Source of the DNA: Acetomicrobium sp. S15 = DSM 107314 | Lineage (GTDB): Bacteria > Synergistota > Synergistia > Synergistales > Thermosynergistaceae | Assembly (NCBI RefSeq): GCF_016125955.1 | Contig: NZ_JADEVE010000025.1 | Location: 1-34,564 of the forward strand | Length of the DNA: 34,564 nt | Direction of reading: 5' to 3' | Part shown: positions 1-7,263 of the stretch, one piece after another | Layout: every line of letters starts with the position of its first letter | Numbering within the stretch: position 1 is the first letter of the stretch | The notes under the pieces: model-generated | What the model was told of the DNA's origin: nothing | Seen by the model: only the letters and a program-made list of their open reading frames with translations | Databases searched by the model: none | Made by a program: the position numbers and the translations under genes

Positions 1-150
1 CGCCTCAGCAGGCGCATAGCCTGCAAACCAAGCGTGATCCGCCCCGTGAGGGTTTTGAGCTGTACCAGTTTTGCCAGCCACAGAAACGCCAAACGTCCCC
101 GCCGCCTCTCCTGTGCCTCTTGGGCCCACCACTCCCTCCAATCCATTTTG
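1..150 (-). pseudogene. C-terminal fragment of PBP2-type peptidoglycan transpeptidase, 5'-truncated
   Basis: Reading the minus strand from 150 to 1 gives 50 open codons that run off the left edge. They contain the transpeptidase motif KTGTA at codons 27-31, followed by QNPHGADHAWFAGYAP. The KTG box followed by a HAWF..YAP stretch is characteristic of class B penicillin-binding proteins of the PBP2/MrdA type, which cross-link peptidoglycan during cell elongation. An in-frame TGA lies at 151-153, and the insertion sequence begins about ten bases further on. The N-terminal part of the gene is not found on the other side of the element, where there is only an 80-base stretch, a terminator and comB. 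The fragment is therefore 5'-truncated, by deletion or rearrangement. It is not a gene simply split by the element. Family assignment is fairly secure; which PBP paralogue it came from is not. Confidence 0.75.
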
Positions 151-154
151 TCAA

Positions 155-162
155 TACCCCGA
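155..162. repeat. Putative 8-bp target-site duplication of the IS (left copy; right copy 1561-1568)
   Basis: TACCCCGA occurs directly outside both ends of the element. If it is a true duplication, the pre-insertion sequence read TACCCCGA once. A similar TACCGA precedes the solo IS end at 34376, which could mean a target preference or that part of this string belongs to the element. Confidence 0.5.
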
Positions 163-164
163 GT

Positions 165-234
165 TGCCTCACTTAAAATCAAAGCGAAACGGATTCGTTG
201 CCTCACTTAAAAATCAAAGTGAAATTATCATTCC
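165..234 (+). repeat. Left IS end: two tandem copies of the terminal repeat unit
   Basis: Outer copy 165-198 and inner copy 199-234 both begin TGCCTCACTTAAAA and continue with a TCAAAG-GAAA pattern, about 34 bases apart. They are probably paired transposase-binding sites. The inner copy is nearly identical to the solo repeat at 34376-34419. Confidence 0.75.
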
Positions 235-265
235 CCTTGAGGGGGGAGACGAGGTGAGGCTATCG

Positions 266-1504
266 ATGCAGGCACGTAGGGAGATCATTTGGGAAGCAGC
301 CGAGGGATATAATAAACTCTCCAAGAAGGAAAAGATGGTGAGGCTCGATTCAGTAGTAGCCGTTACCGGTTACAATCGTGACTATGCTTCACGGTTGCTT
401 TCTCTCCAAGGCAAGAGCATTTACTTAAAAAGCGGCTCCGGAAGGTCCTACAGGCTCGTGGCTGACGTGAGGAAGGTAAAGAAAAGGCCTCGGAGGAAGA
501 AGAAATACGATGAAGAAGTGCTAAAGATCTTAAAAAAGATTTGGGTTATCATGGATTTCCCATGCGGGAAGAGATTGGCTCCGTGTATGAGTTGGCTCGT
601 TCCTAAGCTCGAGGCCTTCGGTGAGATAGAGATAGGTTTATGTGAGGTGAGGGAGAAGCTCCTTTCCATCTCGGCCTCCACCATCGATCGCCTTCTCAAA
701 GGAGAGAAGAGGCGTGTCGAACTCAAGAAGAGGAAGAGCACAAAGCCCGGCAGCCTCCTCAAAAACCAAATAAGCATACGCACCTTCGCAGATTGGGACG
801 ATGCCAAGGTGGGATTCATGGAGATGGACCTCGTAGCTCATGAAGGCGGTAACCCGAGTGGAGAATATGCCTTTACCCTAACCCTTACCGATGTGTGTTC
901 CGGCTGGACGGAGAATAGAGCTGTGAAAAACAGGGCACAGAAGTGGACCTTCGAGGCGATAGGCATCATCAGACAAAAATTGCCATTCTCGTTAAAAGGG
1001 CTCGACTCGGATAACGATAACGTCTTTATAAACGAACATCTATTTCATTATTGCGAGAAAAACGAGATAACCTTTACCAGGTCCAGGGTCGAGAACAAAA
1101 ACGATGGCTGCTATGTGGAACAGAAGAACTGGTCGGTCGTAAGGAGGACCGTAGGCTATGCCAGGCACGATACGGAGGAGGAAGTGGAGATCTTAAACGA
1201 GATATACGAGGTCTTGAGGCTGTACGTGAACCTGTTCCAGCCTATGGCTAAGCTGATGCGCAAGGAAAGGCATGGGGCCAAGGTAAAGAAAACCTACGAC
1301 ACTCCCAAGACCCCATTCATGAGGCTGCTCGCTTCACCAGAGGTGAGCGAGGATGTCAAGGTACAACTGCAACAGTCTTTCGACGAGCTTAACCCTGCAG
1401 CCTTGAAACGAGAGATCAATAGGCTGCTGAGGAAGCTGGAGAGGGCATACCTCAAGAAGAAAGCTGGCGTTGAGCAATGTGAGAAAGAGCTCGTTTTGAC
1501 TTAG
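266..1504 (+). CDS. DDE (rve integrase-core) transposase
   Basis: This 412-residue protein would catalyse movement of the surrounding insertion sequence. After an N-terminal region with a probable helix-turn-helix (YNRDYASRLL), it has an integrase-core domain with the three acidic residues in typical contexts: MEMDLVAHEG (first Asp), LDSDNDNVF (second Asp) and YVEQKNW (Glu). The C-terminal tail is lysine-rich. I chose ATG 266 because GAGGTGAGG lies just upstream at a good distance. The frame is open back to 71, but that extension would translate the left terminal repeats and the antisense of the PBP fragment. The stop codon lies inside the right inner repeat. The frame is intact with all three acidic residues, so the element may still be active. 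Family name beyond rve-type DDE is uncertain (ISNCY/IS481-like). Confidence 0.88.
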   Translation: MQARREIIWEAAEGYNKLSKKEKMVRLDSVVAVTGYNRDYASRLLSLQGKSIYLKSGSGRSYRLVADVRKVKKRPRRKKKYDEEVLKILKKIWVIMDFPCGKRLAPCMSWLVPKLEAFGEIEIGLCEVREKLLSISASTIDRLLKGEKRRVELKKRKSTKPGSLLKNQISIRTFADWDDAKVGFMEMDLVAHEGGNPSGEYAFTLTLTDVCSGWTENRAVKNRAQKWTFEAIGIIRQKLPFSLKGLDSDNDNVFINEHLFHYCEKNEITFTRSRVENKNDGCYVEQKNWSVVRRTVGYARHDTEEEVEILNEIYEVLRLYVNLFQPMAKLMRKERHGAKVKKTYDTPKTPFMRLLASPEVSEDVKVQLQQSFDELNPAALKREINRLLRKLERAYLKKKAGVEQCEKELVLT

Positions 1505-1555
1505 AATTTTATTTGAGGCATCGTATCCATTTCGACTACATTTTTAAATGAGGCA
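1502..1555 (-). repeat. Right IS end: two copies of the terminal repeat unit
   Basis: Read on the minus strand, the outer copy (1555 to about 1521) starts TGCCTCATTTAAAAA and the inner copy (1520 to about 1502) starts TGCCTCAAATAAAA. They mirror the two copies at the left end. The transposase stop codon (1502-1504) lies within the inner copy. Confidence 0.7.
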
Positions 1556-1651
1556 TCAGGTACCCCGAATCCAAATCCGAGGTTGAAAGAAAATATCACT
1601 CCCGGGGAAGTTTGGCCAACCAACAGACACGAGAATTATTAAAACAAAAGA

Positions 1652-1685
1652 CAAAGGCTGGAGCTGACAGCTGCTCCAGCCTTTG
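1652..1685 (-). terminator. Intrinsic terminator downstream of comB
   Basis: A perfect 13-bp stem (CAAAGGCTGGAGC at 1652-1664 with its complement at 1673-1685) encloses an 8-base loop. On the minus strand it is followed by a T-rich run (TCTTTTGTTTT), as expected for termination of comB transcripts. The plus-strand side has only a weak T-run. Confidence 0.8.
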
Positions 1686-1773
1686 TTAAAACACCGATTA
1701 TTCAAGTCCGTGGCACCAATAGCACTAAGAAATAGCTGTCCACACTTTCGCCATCGGCACGTTTGCACGTTTT

Positions 1774-2502
1774 CTAAAGGAGTACCGTCCAACGTCCACT
1801 TATAAAGGCAAGCTTCGGCACGGAAGCGCTTACTCCTAACTGGCAGGCTAAACGGATATCGTCGCCGAAGCCCAATCCCAAAAGGAAATGCGCGTGAGAC
1901 GCGTCCTTCAACGCTTCTTCCATGTTTTTCCCATAGCTGTGCCAAACGGAATGCGCAATCCTGGCGCCGTCGGAAAATAGGATTTTCGGCTCCTTCTCCA
2001 GCGCAATATCCACTAAGGCGCCTGCGCAGGCCGAATCGTCGAGAGATACCCTGCCGAGCCGACCGGCACAAAGAATCCCAATGGAGCTTCCCGATGATAA
2101 GGCCGCGTCAACTGCGGCAAAGGCATTCCTCGCAGAGGCTATCAATACCGGCGCTCCCGTAGAGGCTGCGGCGAGCAACGCTCTGGTGCCGTTCGTGGTC
2201 GTCATTATCGCCCCTTCATACCTGCTTACACACGCATTCGCCGCTTCCAAAGGAGAATTGCCGAGATCAAAGCCCTGAGGAGGCAATCCTTTTCTTTCTC
2301 CCATCAACAACCATCCGCTTCCAAGTGATTTCTTTAGAGCGAGTCCCTCTTCAACGCTTTCCACAGGCAACATCTTCTTACCGCCGCACTCGAAGAACAC
2401 CGTCATTGTCGTCGTAGCCCGCAGCACATCGACGACAAGCCAAACTTCGCAAGGCGGAAGAGCCTCGGTCGGACTTAAAATCACATCTAATCGCGCGCCC
2501 AT
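1774..2502 (-). CDS. comB: 2-phosphosulfolactate phosphatase (ComB family)
   Basis: The 242-residue protein matches the ComB family, Mg-dependent phosphatases that convert 2-phosphosulfolactate to sulfolactate in coenzyme M synthesis. Many bacteria carry an orphan copy of unproven substrate. Supporting features are the start GARLDVILSPTEA, the segment VDVLRATTTMTVFFECG (about residues 25-41), GERKGLPPQGFDLGNSP, and TTNGTRALLAA followed by CAGRLGRVSLDDSACAGA. I chose ATG 2502 because GCGAGGAG lies 7-8 bases upstream; the frame stays open further upstream into ptsI's leader without a better site. It is divergent from ptsI, with 89 bases between the two start codons, and has its own terminator. 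No other coenzyme M genes are present. Its possible link to the sulfolactate-type locus at 9.7-19 kb is inference only. Confidence 0.85.
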   Translation of the reverse strand: MGARLDVILSPTEALPPCEVWLVVDVLRATTTMTVFFECGGKKMLPVESVEEGLALKKSLGSGWLLMGERKGLPPQGFDLGNSPLEAANACVSRYEGAIMTTTNGTRALLAAASTGAPVLIASARNAFAAVDAALSSGSSIGILCAGRLGRVSLDDSACAGALVDIALEKEPKILFSDGARIAHSVWHSYGKNMEEALKDASHAHFLLGLGFGDDIRLACQLGVSASVPKLAFISGRWTVLL

Positions 2503-2520
2503 GCTTTTATCTCCTCGCAC

Positions 2521-2548
2521 ATTATGGTGAATGTAATTATATTGTAAA
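2521..2548 (-). promoter_or_regulatory. Putative sigma-70 type promoter for comB
   Basis: On the minus strand TTTACA (2548-2543) and CATAAT (2526-2521) are separated by 16 bases. The -10 box ends 18 bases before the comB start codon. This would give a short leader that includes the ribosome-binding site. Confidence 0.4.
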
Positions 2549-2591
2549 ATTGATGGGAGTCGCAGTGCGCAAATGAGGGGGCTGATCCTAC

Positions 2592-4346
2592 ATGGCAGAG
2601 AGGAAGTTGAAAGGCGTTCCCTTGTCATCGGGCGTTGGAATAGGGCGAATCTTGCTTCTCCGCTCCGTCCCATTTGAGACCACGGGCAAGGAAATCGACC
2701 AAGATGAGAGGGTCAAAGAATTAGAGCGCTTCACTGCAGCCCATAAAGAAGCCAAGGAGAGGCTGCTTGCCTTAAAGAAGAACGCCGAAGGCCACCTCCC
2801 CCAAGAAGAGATGGGGATATTAGAAGCACATCTTTTAATGATAGACGATCCGATGCTCATCGGCGGCATAAAAGAACTCATAGCCAAGGGCAAGCTCGCT
2901 CGCGATGCCGTTGTAGAAAAGACCAAAGAACTGAAAGCGAGGCTCGAAAGCCTGCCCGACCCCTACATGAGGGAACGCGCCATAGACATAGAGGATGTCG
3001 GACTAAGGCTTTTTAGAGCTCTTCTCGGCATACCGGAACTCGACTTGTCAGCAACAACAGAACCTATAGTCCTCACTGCTGAAGAGCTAACCCCGTCGGA
3101 AACGGCCGGCCTTAAGCCCGATCGTGTTGCAGCAATAGTGACAGCCCGAGGAGGGGTAACGAGCCATGCTGCCATTATAGCCAAGGCGCTCGGAATACCG
3201 GCAGTCTCAGGCATCTCTACGAAAGAGTTAACGGATCAGACGCTAGCGATAGTTTACGGCGACGTCGGAACGGTAATCTTAAACCCATCCGAAGAGACGA
3301 TCCAGAGGGCAAAGAGACAAATCCAGCGCCTTGCCGCAGAAAAACGGGAACTCGCCTCAATTGCAAAACTTACGGCCGAGACTAAGGATGGCACAAAATT
3401 GGAGCTTTGGGGAAATATCGCCTCACCCGAAGAGGTCGATGATGTAAGGGCATCCGGAGGTACGGGCATAGGGCTATTCAGGACAGAATTCCTTTACATG
3501 GACCGCCCACAACCTCCCACAGAAGAAGAACAGCTCGACGCATATGCAAAAGCCTTAAAGGCGATGGGTGATCGGCCAGTGGTGATACGGACGCTCGACG
3601 TAGGCGGCGACAAAGAGATCCCATACTTATCGATAGAAAAGGAAGGAAACCCTTTCTTGGGTTATCGCGCCATACGGCTATGCCTGGAAAATGAAGAGCT
3701 TTTTTTGACACAACTGCGCGCCCTGCTCCGCTCTTCCGTTTATGGGAAGCTCTGGATCATGTTTCCCATGATTTCGTCCATCTGGGAAGTGCGGCAGGCA
3801 AAGGAGATGCTGGAGAAGGCTAAGATACAACTAAAAAATGAGGGTAAAGGTTTTGATGAAGACATCAAGGTAGGCATAATGATAGAAACTCCGGCGGCAG
3901 CTATCATAAGCAGGGAGTTAGCTGCGGAGGTGGACTTCTTTTCCATAGGCACTAACGACCTTACCCAATATACGTTAGCCGTCGATCGAACCAATCAGAG
4001 GGTAAACCGATGGTTCGACTCATTCCACCCAGCCGTGTTGAGGCTAATCGCCATGACGGCCGAAGGGGCTCATGCACATAACATAGATTTGGGCGTTTGC
4101 GGCGAAATGGCAGGGGAGGAGCTTGCCATCCCCATTTTTGTGGGATTGGGATTCAACGAGCTGTCGATGGCCCCGGCTCGCATTCTATGGCAGAAGCGTA
4201 CATTGCGCGCCACAACGTCAAAGTGGGCCAAAGAGATAACTGCCCAAGCTCTTAAGTTGTCATCCGCGCAGGAGGTGTACGCATTCTTAAAGACCAGCAT
4301 AGATGAGATTATCCCCACGGCCAACCGGGAAAATAGCCCAACTTGA
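2592..4346 (+). CDS. ptsI: Phosphoenolpyruvate-protein phosphotransferase (PTS Enzyme I)
   Basis: Enzyme I takes phosphate from phosphoenolpyruvate on a histidine and passes it to HPr, feeding PTS sugar uptake or PTS-based regulation in the cytoplasm. The 584-residue length is normal. The phospho-histidine site is GGVTSHAAIIAKALGIPAV with His192. The C-terminal PEP-binding barrel shows GIGLFRTEFLYM, RTLDVGGDKEIPY, NPFLGYRAIR, FSIGTNDLTQY and the active cysteine in DLGVCGEMAG. The start ATG 2592 follows a G-rich ribosome-binding site (GAGGGGGCTGATCCT). The 3' end overlaps the convergent prepilin peptidase gene by 38 bases. No HPr or EII gene is visible nearby, so its partners must lie elsewhere. 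Confidence 0.96.
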   Translation: MAERKLKGVPLSSGVGIGRILLLRSVPFETTGKEIDQDERVKELERFTAAHKEAKERLLALKKNAEGHLPQEEMGILEAHLLMIDDPMLIGGIKELIAKGKLARDAVVEKTKELKARLESLPDPYMRERAIDIEDVGLRLFRALLGIPELDLSATTEPIVLTAEELTPSETAGLKPDRVAAIVTARGGVTSHAAIIAKALGIPAVSGISTKELTDQTLAIVYGDVGTVILNPSEETIQRAKRQIQRLAAEKRELASIAKLTAETKDGTKLELWGNIASPEEVDDVRASGGTGIGLFRTEFLYMDRPQPPTEEEQLDAYAKALKAMGDRPVVIRTLDVGGDKEIPYLSIEKEGNPFLGYRAIRLCLENEELFLTQLRALLRSSVYGKLWIMFPMISSIWEVRQAKEMLEKAKIQLKNEGKGFDEDIKVGIMIETPAAAIISRELAAEVDFFSIGTNDLTQYTLAVDRTNQRVNRWFDSFHPAVLRLIAMTAEGAHAHNIDLGVCGEMAGEELAIPIFVGLGFNELSMAPARILWQKRTLRATTSKWAKEITAQALKLSSAQEVYAFLKTSIDEIIPTANRENSPT

Positions 4347-5073
4347 CGATGAGCTGAGGGCCAAAGATGAGCGCCAACACCCCTCCCATCGCCAAAAAAG
4401 GCACAAAAGGGAGGGGGTCCTTCCTCCCCACTTTTTTAAGGGCAAGCAATACCAGGGCTACGCCTCCGCCCGTCAAAAAACCAAAATACAGTGCTAAAGC
4501 CGCCATTTTCCAACCCAACAGTGCACCGAGCCCGGCAGACAGCGTAGCGTCGCCATATCCCATTTTGCCGCGGCTCGCCACTATAATAGCCCCCATGACG
4601 CCCCCACCGAGCGCAGCACCAAAAAGACCATCAACTGCGGCATCGAGGCCGTTTATAACCCTGAAGGCGATGCCCAAAAATCCCATGGCGACGACAAAGC
4701 TGTCATAGACATAGCCGCCGTAAATATCGGTGAGAGAGGACAAAAGCAGCCCATAACCGGAAAGTAGCGCGGTAATCCAAGCCCAAGACACACCGAAACG
4801 CCAGGACGAAAAACCGCCAAAGATTGCACCTATGAGTTCCACAAAAAGATAGCGCCAGCCCAAGAAAGCATCACACCCTCTGCACCGTCCCTTTTGCAAC
4901 AAAAAGGAAGCTATGGGCACGAGTTCCCACGCAGAGAGAACCTTGCCACAGGCATTGCAACGTGAGCGTTCAGCCCCCCACCACCGCTGACCGGAAACGC
5001 TCCTTTCGGCCACCACGTTTAGAAACGACCCCATAGCGGCACCCAAGATCGCGTTTAACGCTACAAAGAGCAT
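4309..5073 (-). CDS. pilD: Type IV prepilin-like leader peptidase / N-methyltransferase
   Basis: This inner-membrane aspartic protease cleaves the leader of type IV prepilins and type II secretion pseudopilins and then methylates the new N terminus. The 254-residue protein has the N-terminal methyltransferase motif GSFLNVVAER and two CxxC pairs (CNAC, then CRGC) forming the zinc-binding cytoplasmic loop. The two catalytic aspartates are in LTDIYGGYVYD and in GYGDATL. Several hydrophobic membrane segments follow. ATG 5073 is preceded by GTGAGG at 8 bases; a TTG one codon earlier is the alternative. Its end overlaps ptsI convergently and no terminator separates them. No pilin genes lie in the window. 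Confidence 0.92.
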   Translation of the reverse strand: MLFVALNAILGAAMGSFLNVVAERSVSGQRWWGAERSRCNACGKVLSAWELVPIASFLLQKGRCRGCDAFLGWRYLFVELIGAIFGGFSSWRFGVSWAWITALLSGYGLLLSSLTDIYGGYVYDSFVVAMGFLGIAFRVINGLDAAVDGLFGAALGGGVMGAIIVASRGKMGYGDATLSAGLGALLGWKMAALALYFGFLTGGGVALVLLALKKVGRKDPLPFVPFLAMGGVLALIFGPQLIVKLGYFPGWPWG

Positions 5074-5093
5074 CAATGTGACCTCACGAAACC

Positions 5094-5122
5094 TTGCACT
5101 TCTCCTTCTTGTATTGTATTAT
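5094..5122 (+). promoter_or_regulatory. Sigma-70 type promoter for the universal stress gene
   Basis: TTGCAC (5094-5099) and TATTAT (5117-5122) are separated by 17 bases. They lie 35 bases upstream of the start codon at 5158, and GGGGAGG sits between. Confidence 0.6.
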
Positions 5123-5157
5123 ATTATCATAAAGAGATCTCAGGGGAGGTGTGTCTT

Positions 5158-5619
5158 ATGACGACAAGAAAGATGCTGACCGCTGTCGATCTCAGCGAGA
5201 TATCCGAACCTCTGGTGATTTACAGCCATTCCATAGCGCACAGATTGGACATCGAGGTAACCTATATCCATGTACTCCCCCATACGGCCGTCTGGCGCGG
5301 ATATGAGCCATGGATCCCTCCCGAAATGGATGCCCAAGTGTGGGAAGTGGCGAGAAAGAAGATGGCCTACTACGTCCGCAAGGCCGAGGAGCTTTTCCCC
5401 AACGAGCCAGAGCATAAGCACGAAATAATAATCAAAGAGGGTTATCCTGCTGACATCATCATTCAAACAGCTAAAGAAGGCAACTATGGCTTGATTGTGG
5501 TCGGCTATAAGGGGCACAGCACCTTGGAACGAATATTAGTTGGCAGCACCGGCGCAGCCGTCGCTCGCCATGCCCCTTGCTCCGTGCTCATATATCGCCC
5601 CGGGTACGAGATTATTTAA
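5158..5619 (+). CDS. Universal stress protein, UspA family
   Basis: A 153-residue single-domain Usp protein, a cytoplasmic stress-associated nucleotide-binding fold. It opens with the usual beta strand (RKMLTAVDLSEISE). It ends with the ATP-binding signature VVGYKGHSTLERILVGST, which fits the family pattern G-2x-G-9x-G-S/T, followed by APCSVLIYRPG. This implies an ATP-binding rather than a UspA-proper type. ATG 5158 is chosen because GGGGAGG lies 8 bases upstream; a GTG at 5149 would overlap that site. It has its own promoter and converges with the hypothetical gene downstream with only 5 bases between them. The specific stress it answers cannot be read from sequence. Confidence 0.93.
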   Translation: MTTRKMLTAVDLSEISEPLVIYSHSIAHRLDIEVTYIHVLPHTAVWRGYEPWIPPEMDAQVWEVARKKMAYYVRKAEELFPNEPEHKHEIIIKEGYPADIIIQTAKEGNYGLIVVGYKGHSTLERILVGSTGAAVARHAPCSVLIYRPGYEII

Positions 5620-5624
5620 GGCCT

Positions 5625-6071
5625 TCAGACGATCAACTTGCCGCTGCCGGGTTTCTTCTTTGCCCCCGTCATCTTGTCGAGCTGCTGCAGGACGGCGGGG
5701 GAAGCTACGTCTATACGCGGCTTCCTTGCATCCTGAGAAGCTAACTCCTGAAGCCTCTTCTCGTATTCATCGATGCTCTTCTTAAGGGCTTTAACGTCGT
5801 TTTTGATCCACTGAAGTATACCATCAGCAGCAGCTTGGACCATATCCGCATTCGGTTCCTCGGCCATGAGGCCCAAATCCTTGAGGAGTTTATACTCGTC
5901 CCTGAGGGCATCGATGATATCCTCATCCGTCAATAAGCCTTTCTTGTACATGGCTCTGGCCAATACGTTGAACTTGGTTTTAACGTTTTCGTCAGAGACG
6001 GTCAGCGCGTCGATGCGAGCCATGATCATAGAAAGCAACTCATCTAAGCTAATTTGCATAGGCACTGGCAT
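5625..6071 (-). CDS. Hypothetical protein, helical, possible coiled coil
   Basis: I do not recognise a family. The 148-residue product has no signal peptide or membrane segment and looks all-helical. The first half contains MARIDALTVSDENVKTKF and KKGLLTDEDIIDALRDEY. The second half has a charged heptad-like stretch (IKNDVKALKKSIDEYEKRL) suited to a coiled coil, then a basic tail KKKPGSGKLIV. Of two near ATG codons I prefer 6071, because AAGGAGG lies 7 bases upstream; the one at 6077 would be only one base from that site. It converges on the universal stress gene. Codon use looks native and the good ribosome-binding site argues that the gene is real. Confidence 0.75.
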   Translation of the reverse strand: MPVPMQISLDELLSMIMARIDALTVSDENVKTKFNVLARAMYKKGLLTDEDIIDALRDEYKLLKDLGLMAEEPNADMVQAAADGILQWIKNDVKALKKSIDEYEKRLQELASQDARKPRIDVASPAVLQQLDKMTGAKKKPGSGKLIV

Positions 6072-6207
6072 GCTCATACCTCCTTGAGACTTGCAGATTC
6101 AACTGCGCCGATGACAAAAGTTCGCACATGGCTTATTCTAACACAAAGGCAAAACTTGTGCTCCGCTCATAATATATCTTGTGCTACGATGATTTTGGAG
6201 GTGTCAG

Positions 6208-7101
6208 ATGCTGGCAGGCATGCAGCTCAAACGACGACTCGTCACCATTAGACGGCTCTTCATGCACGAATGGCAGACGTTCGTCGTAATTACGATAGGG
6301 GCACTGTGCTCCTCAGTTGGCATAATATCGTTGACCATGCCGTTTCGTCTGCCGGATGCAGGCGTATCGGGTCTGGCCGTGCTTTCCAACTACGCTTTTG
6401 GCATATCGCCGGCGTGGATTATAGCTATAGGAAATGTGGGACTTTTATTATGGGGATGGCGGGAACTATCGCCGCGCTTCGTCATTTGGACAGCTTACGG
6501 TGTTGCTGTCGTCTCGGTACTGTTGAAACTTTTAGAATGGCTCCCTGCAATCCCATTAAATGATATGATTTTAGTTTGCGTTTCAGCGGGTGTCATAAAG
6601 GGCCTTGGGGGTGGCTTGGTTTTTCGTGCCGGTGCTTCCCTGGGCGGAACGGACATAATAGTCTCGGTCCTTCGCAAACGTTACGGCATTGAGGTCGGTA
6701 AGTATACCTTTTATATAAACTTGATTATATTGGGCCTTTCTATCGGCGTGGTGGGCTTAGAAAGAGCAATTTTAGGTTTAGTTAGCATTTACGTAAATGG
6801 GCTGGTAACAGATAATGTGCTCCGTTCATTTGACAGAAGAAAGCAGGTATTTATCATAACTAAAGACACACAATTGGTGTGCAGCTTTATTACACAAACA
6901 CTACGTCGTGGCGTTACGATCTTGCACGGCGAAGGCGGATATACCAAACAAGTTCGCCCAGTGATCTTTTGTCTCCTCACCGCGCGCCAGACGATGGAGT
7001 TGAAACGCTTCCTTGCCCAAAATGACCCAAGGGCGTTCATGGTCATTTCAGACGCTGCAGAGGTGGTGGGCGAAGGCTTCAAGCGTTGGAGCGCCCTTTA
7101 G
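6208..7101 (+). CDS. YitT-family membrane protein (DUF2179 C-terminal domain)
   Basis: The 297-residue protein has the YitT architecture. About five membrane segments occupy roughly residues 20-205, including the glycine-rich motif KGLGGGLVFRAGASLGGTDIIVSVLRK typical of the family (shown here by its key GGGL and SLGGTDI parts). A C-terminal soluble DUF2179 domain follows (QVFIITKDTQLVCSFITQ, then RGVTILHGEGGYT). The family's transport or signalling role is not established. The start ATG 6208 follows GGAGG at 6 bases. It is a single gene flanked by the divergent hypothetical gene and by a long inverted repeat at its 3' side. Confidence 0.88.
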   Translation: MLAGMQLKRRLVTIRRLFMHEWQTFVVITIGALCSSVGIISLTMPFRLPDAGVSGLAVLSNYAFGISPAWIIAIGNVGLLLWGWRELSPRFVIWTAYGVAVVSVLLKLLEWLPAIPLNDMILVCVSAGVIKGLGGGLVFRAGASLGGTDIIVSVLRKRYGIEVGKYTFYINLIILGLSIGVVGLERAILGLVSIYVNGLVTDNVLRSFDRRKQVFIITKDTQLVCSFITQTLRRGVTILHGEGGYTKQVRPVIFCLLTARQTMELKRFLAQNDPRAFMVISDAAEVVGEGFKRWSAL

Positions 7102-7167
7102 CCATAATGCTATATTTTCAGGGCCATAGCAACCTCGCCCATGCTGACTCTTCCATTGCAACTACAG

Positions 7168-7222
7168 TTTGGCTCGGGACTCCACAGCACGATCTTGGCC
7201 AGCCGCGTGAGCCCGAGCCAAA
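7168..7222. terminator. Long inverted repeat between convergent genes, possible bidirectional terminator
   Basis: TTTGGCTCGGG (7168-7178) is repeated as a perfect inverted copy at 7212-7222. The 33-base interior has a further short pair (CACG with CGTG). It lies between the YitT gene (+) and the exporter gene (-) where a terminator is expected. No clear T-run follows on either strand, so it may instead be a structured RNA. Confidence 0.45.
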
Positions 7223-7263
7223 ACCGAAGGGCCAACCACTTTAGGGAATGATGCACTCCTCTT

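Larger units (their letters stand above)
163..1560 (+). mobile_element. Insertion sequence, about 1.4 kb, with doubled terminal inverted repeats
   Basis: One transposase gene is bounded by inverted repeats. The left outer unit starts TGCCTCACTTAAAA at 165. The right outer unit, read on the minus strand from 1555, starts TGCCTCATTTAAAAA. The similarity continues for about 35 bases, through a shared GAAA-GGAT-CG pattern. Each end also carries a second, inner copy of the TGCCTCA unit, at 199 on the left and ending at 1520 on the right. The octamer TACCCCGA flanks the element on both sides (155-162 and 1561-1568) and is a plausible target-site duplication. Exact ends are uncertain by a few bases because the octamer is 2 bases from the left TGCCTCA but 5 from the right. 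The gene encodes an rve-type DDE transposase, so an ISNCY or IS481-like placement is my best guess. Confidence 0.85.

Noticed and set aside
71-265. N-terminal extension of the transposase frame
   Set aside because: It would translate the antisense of the PBP fragment and both left terminal repeats. A ribosome-binding site precedes ATG 266 instead.
1556-2071. 171-codon minus-strand frame
   Set aside because: It overlaps comB in another frame, crosses the comB terminator and resembles no protein family.
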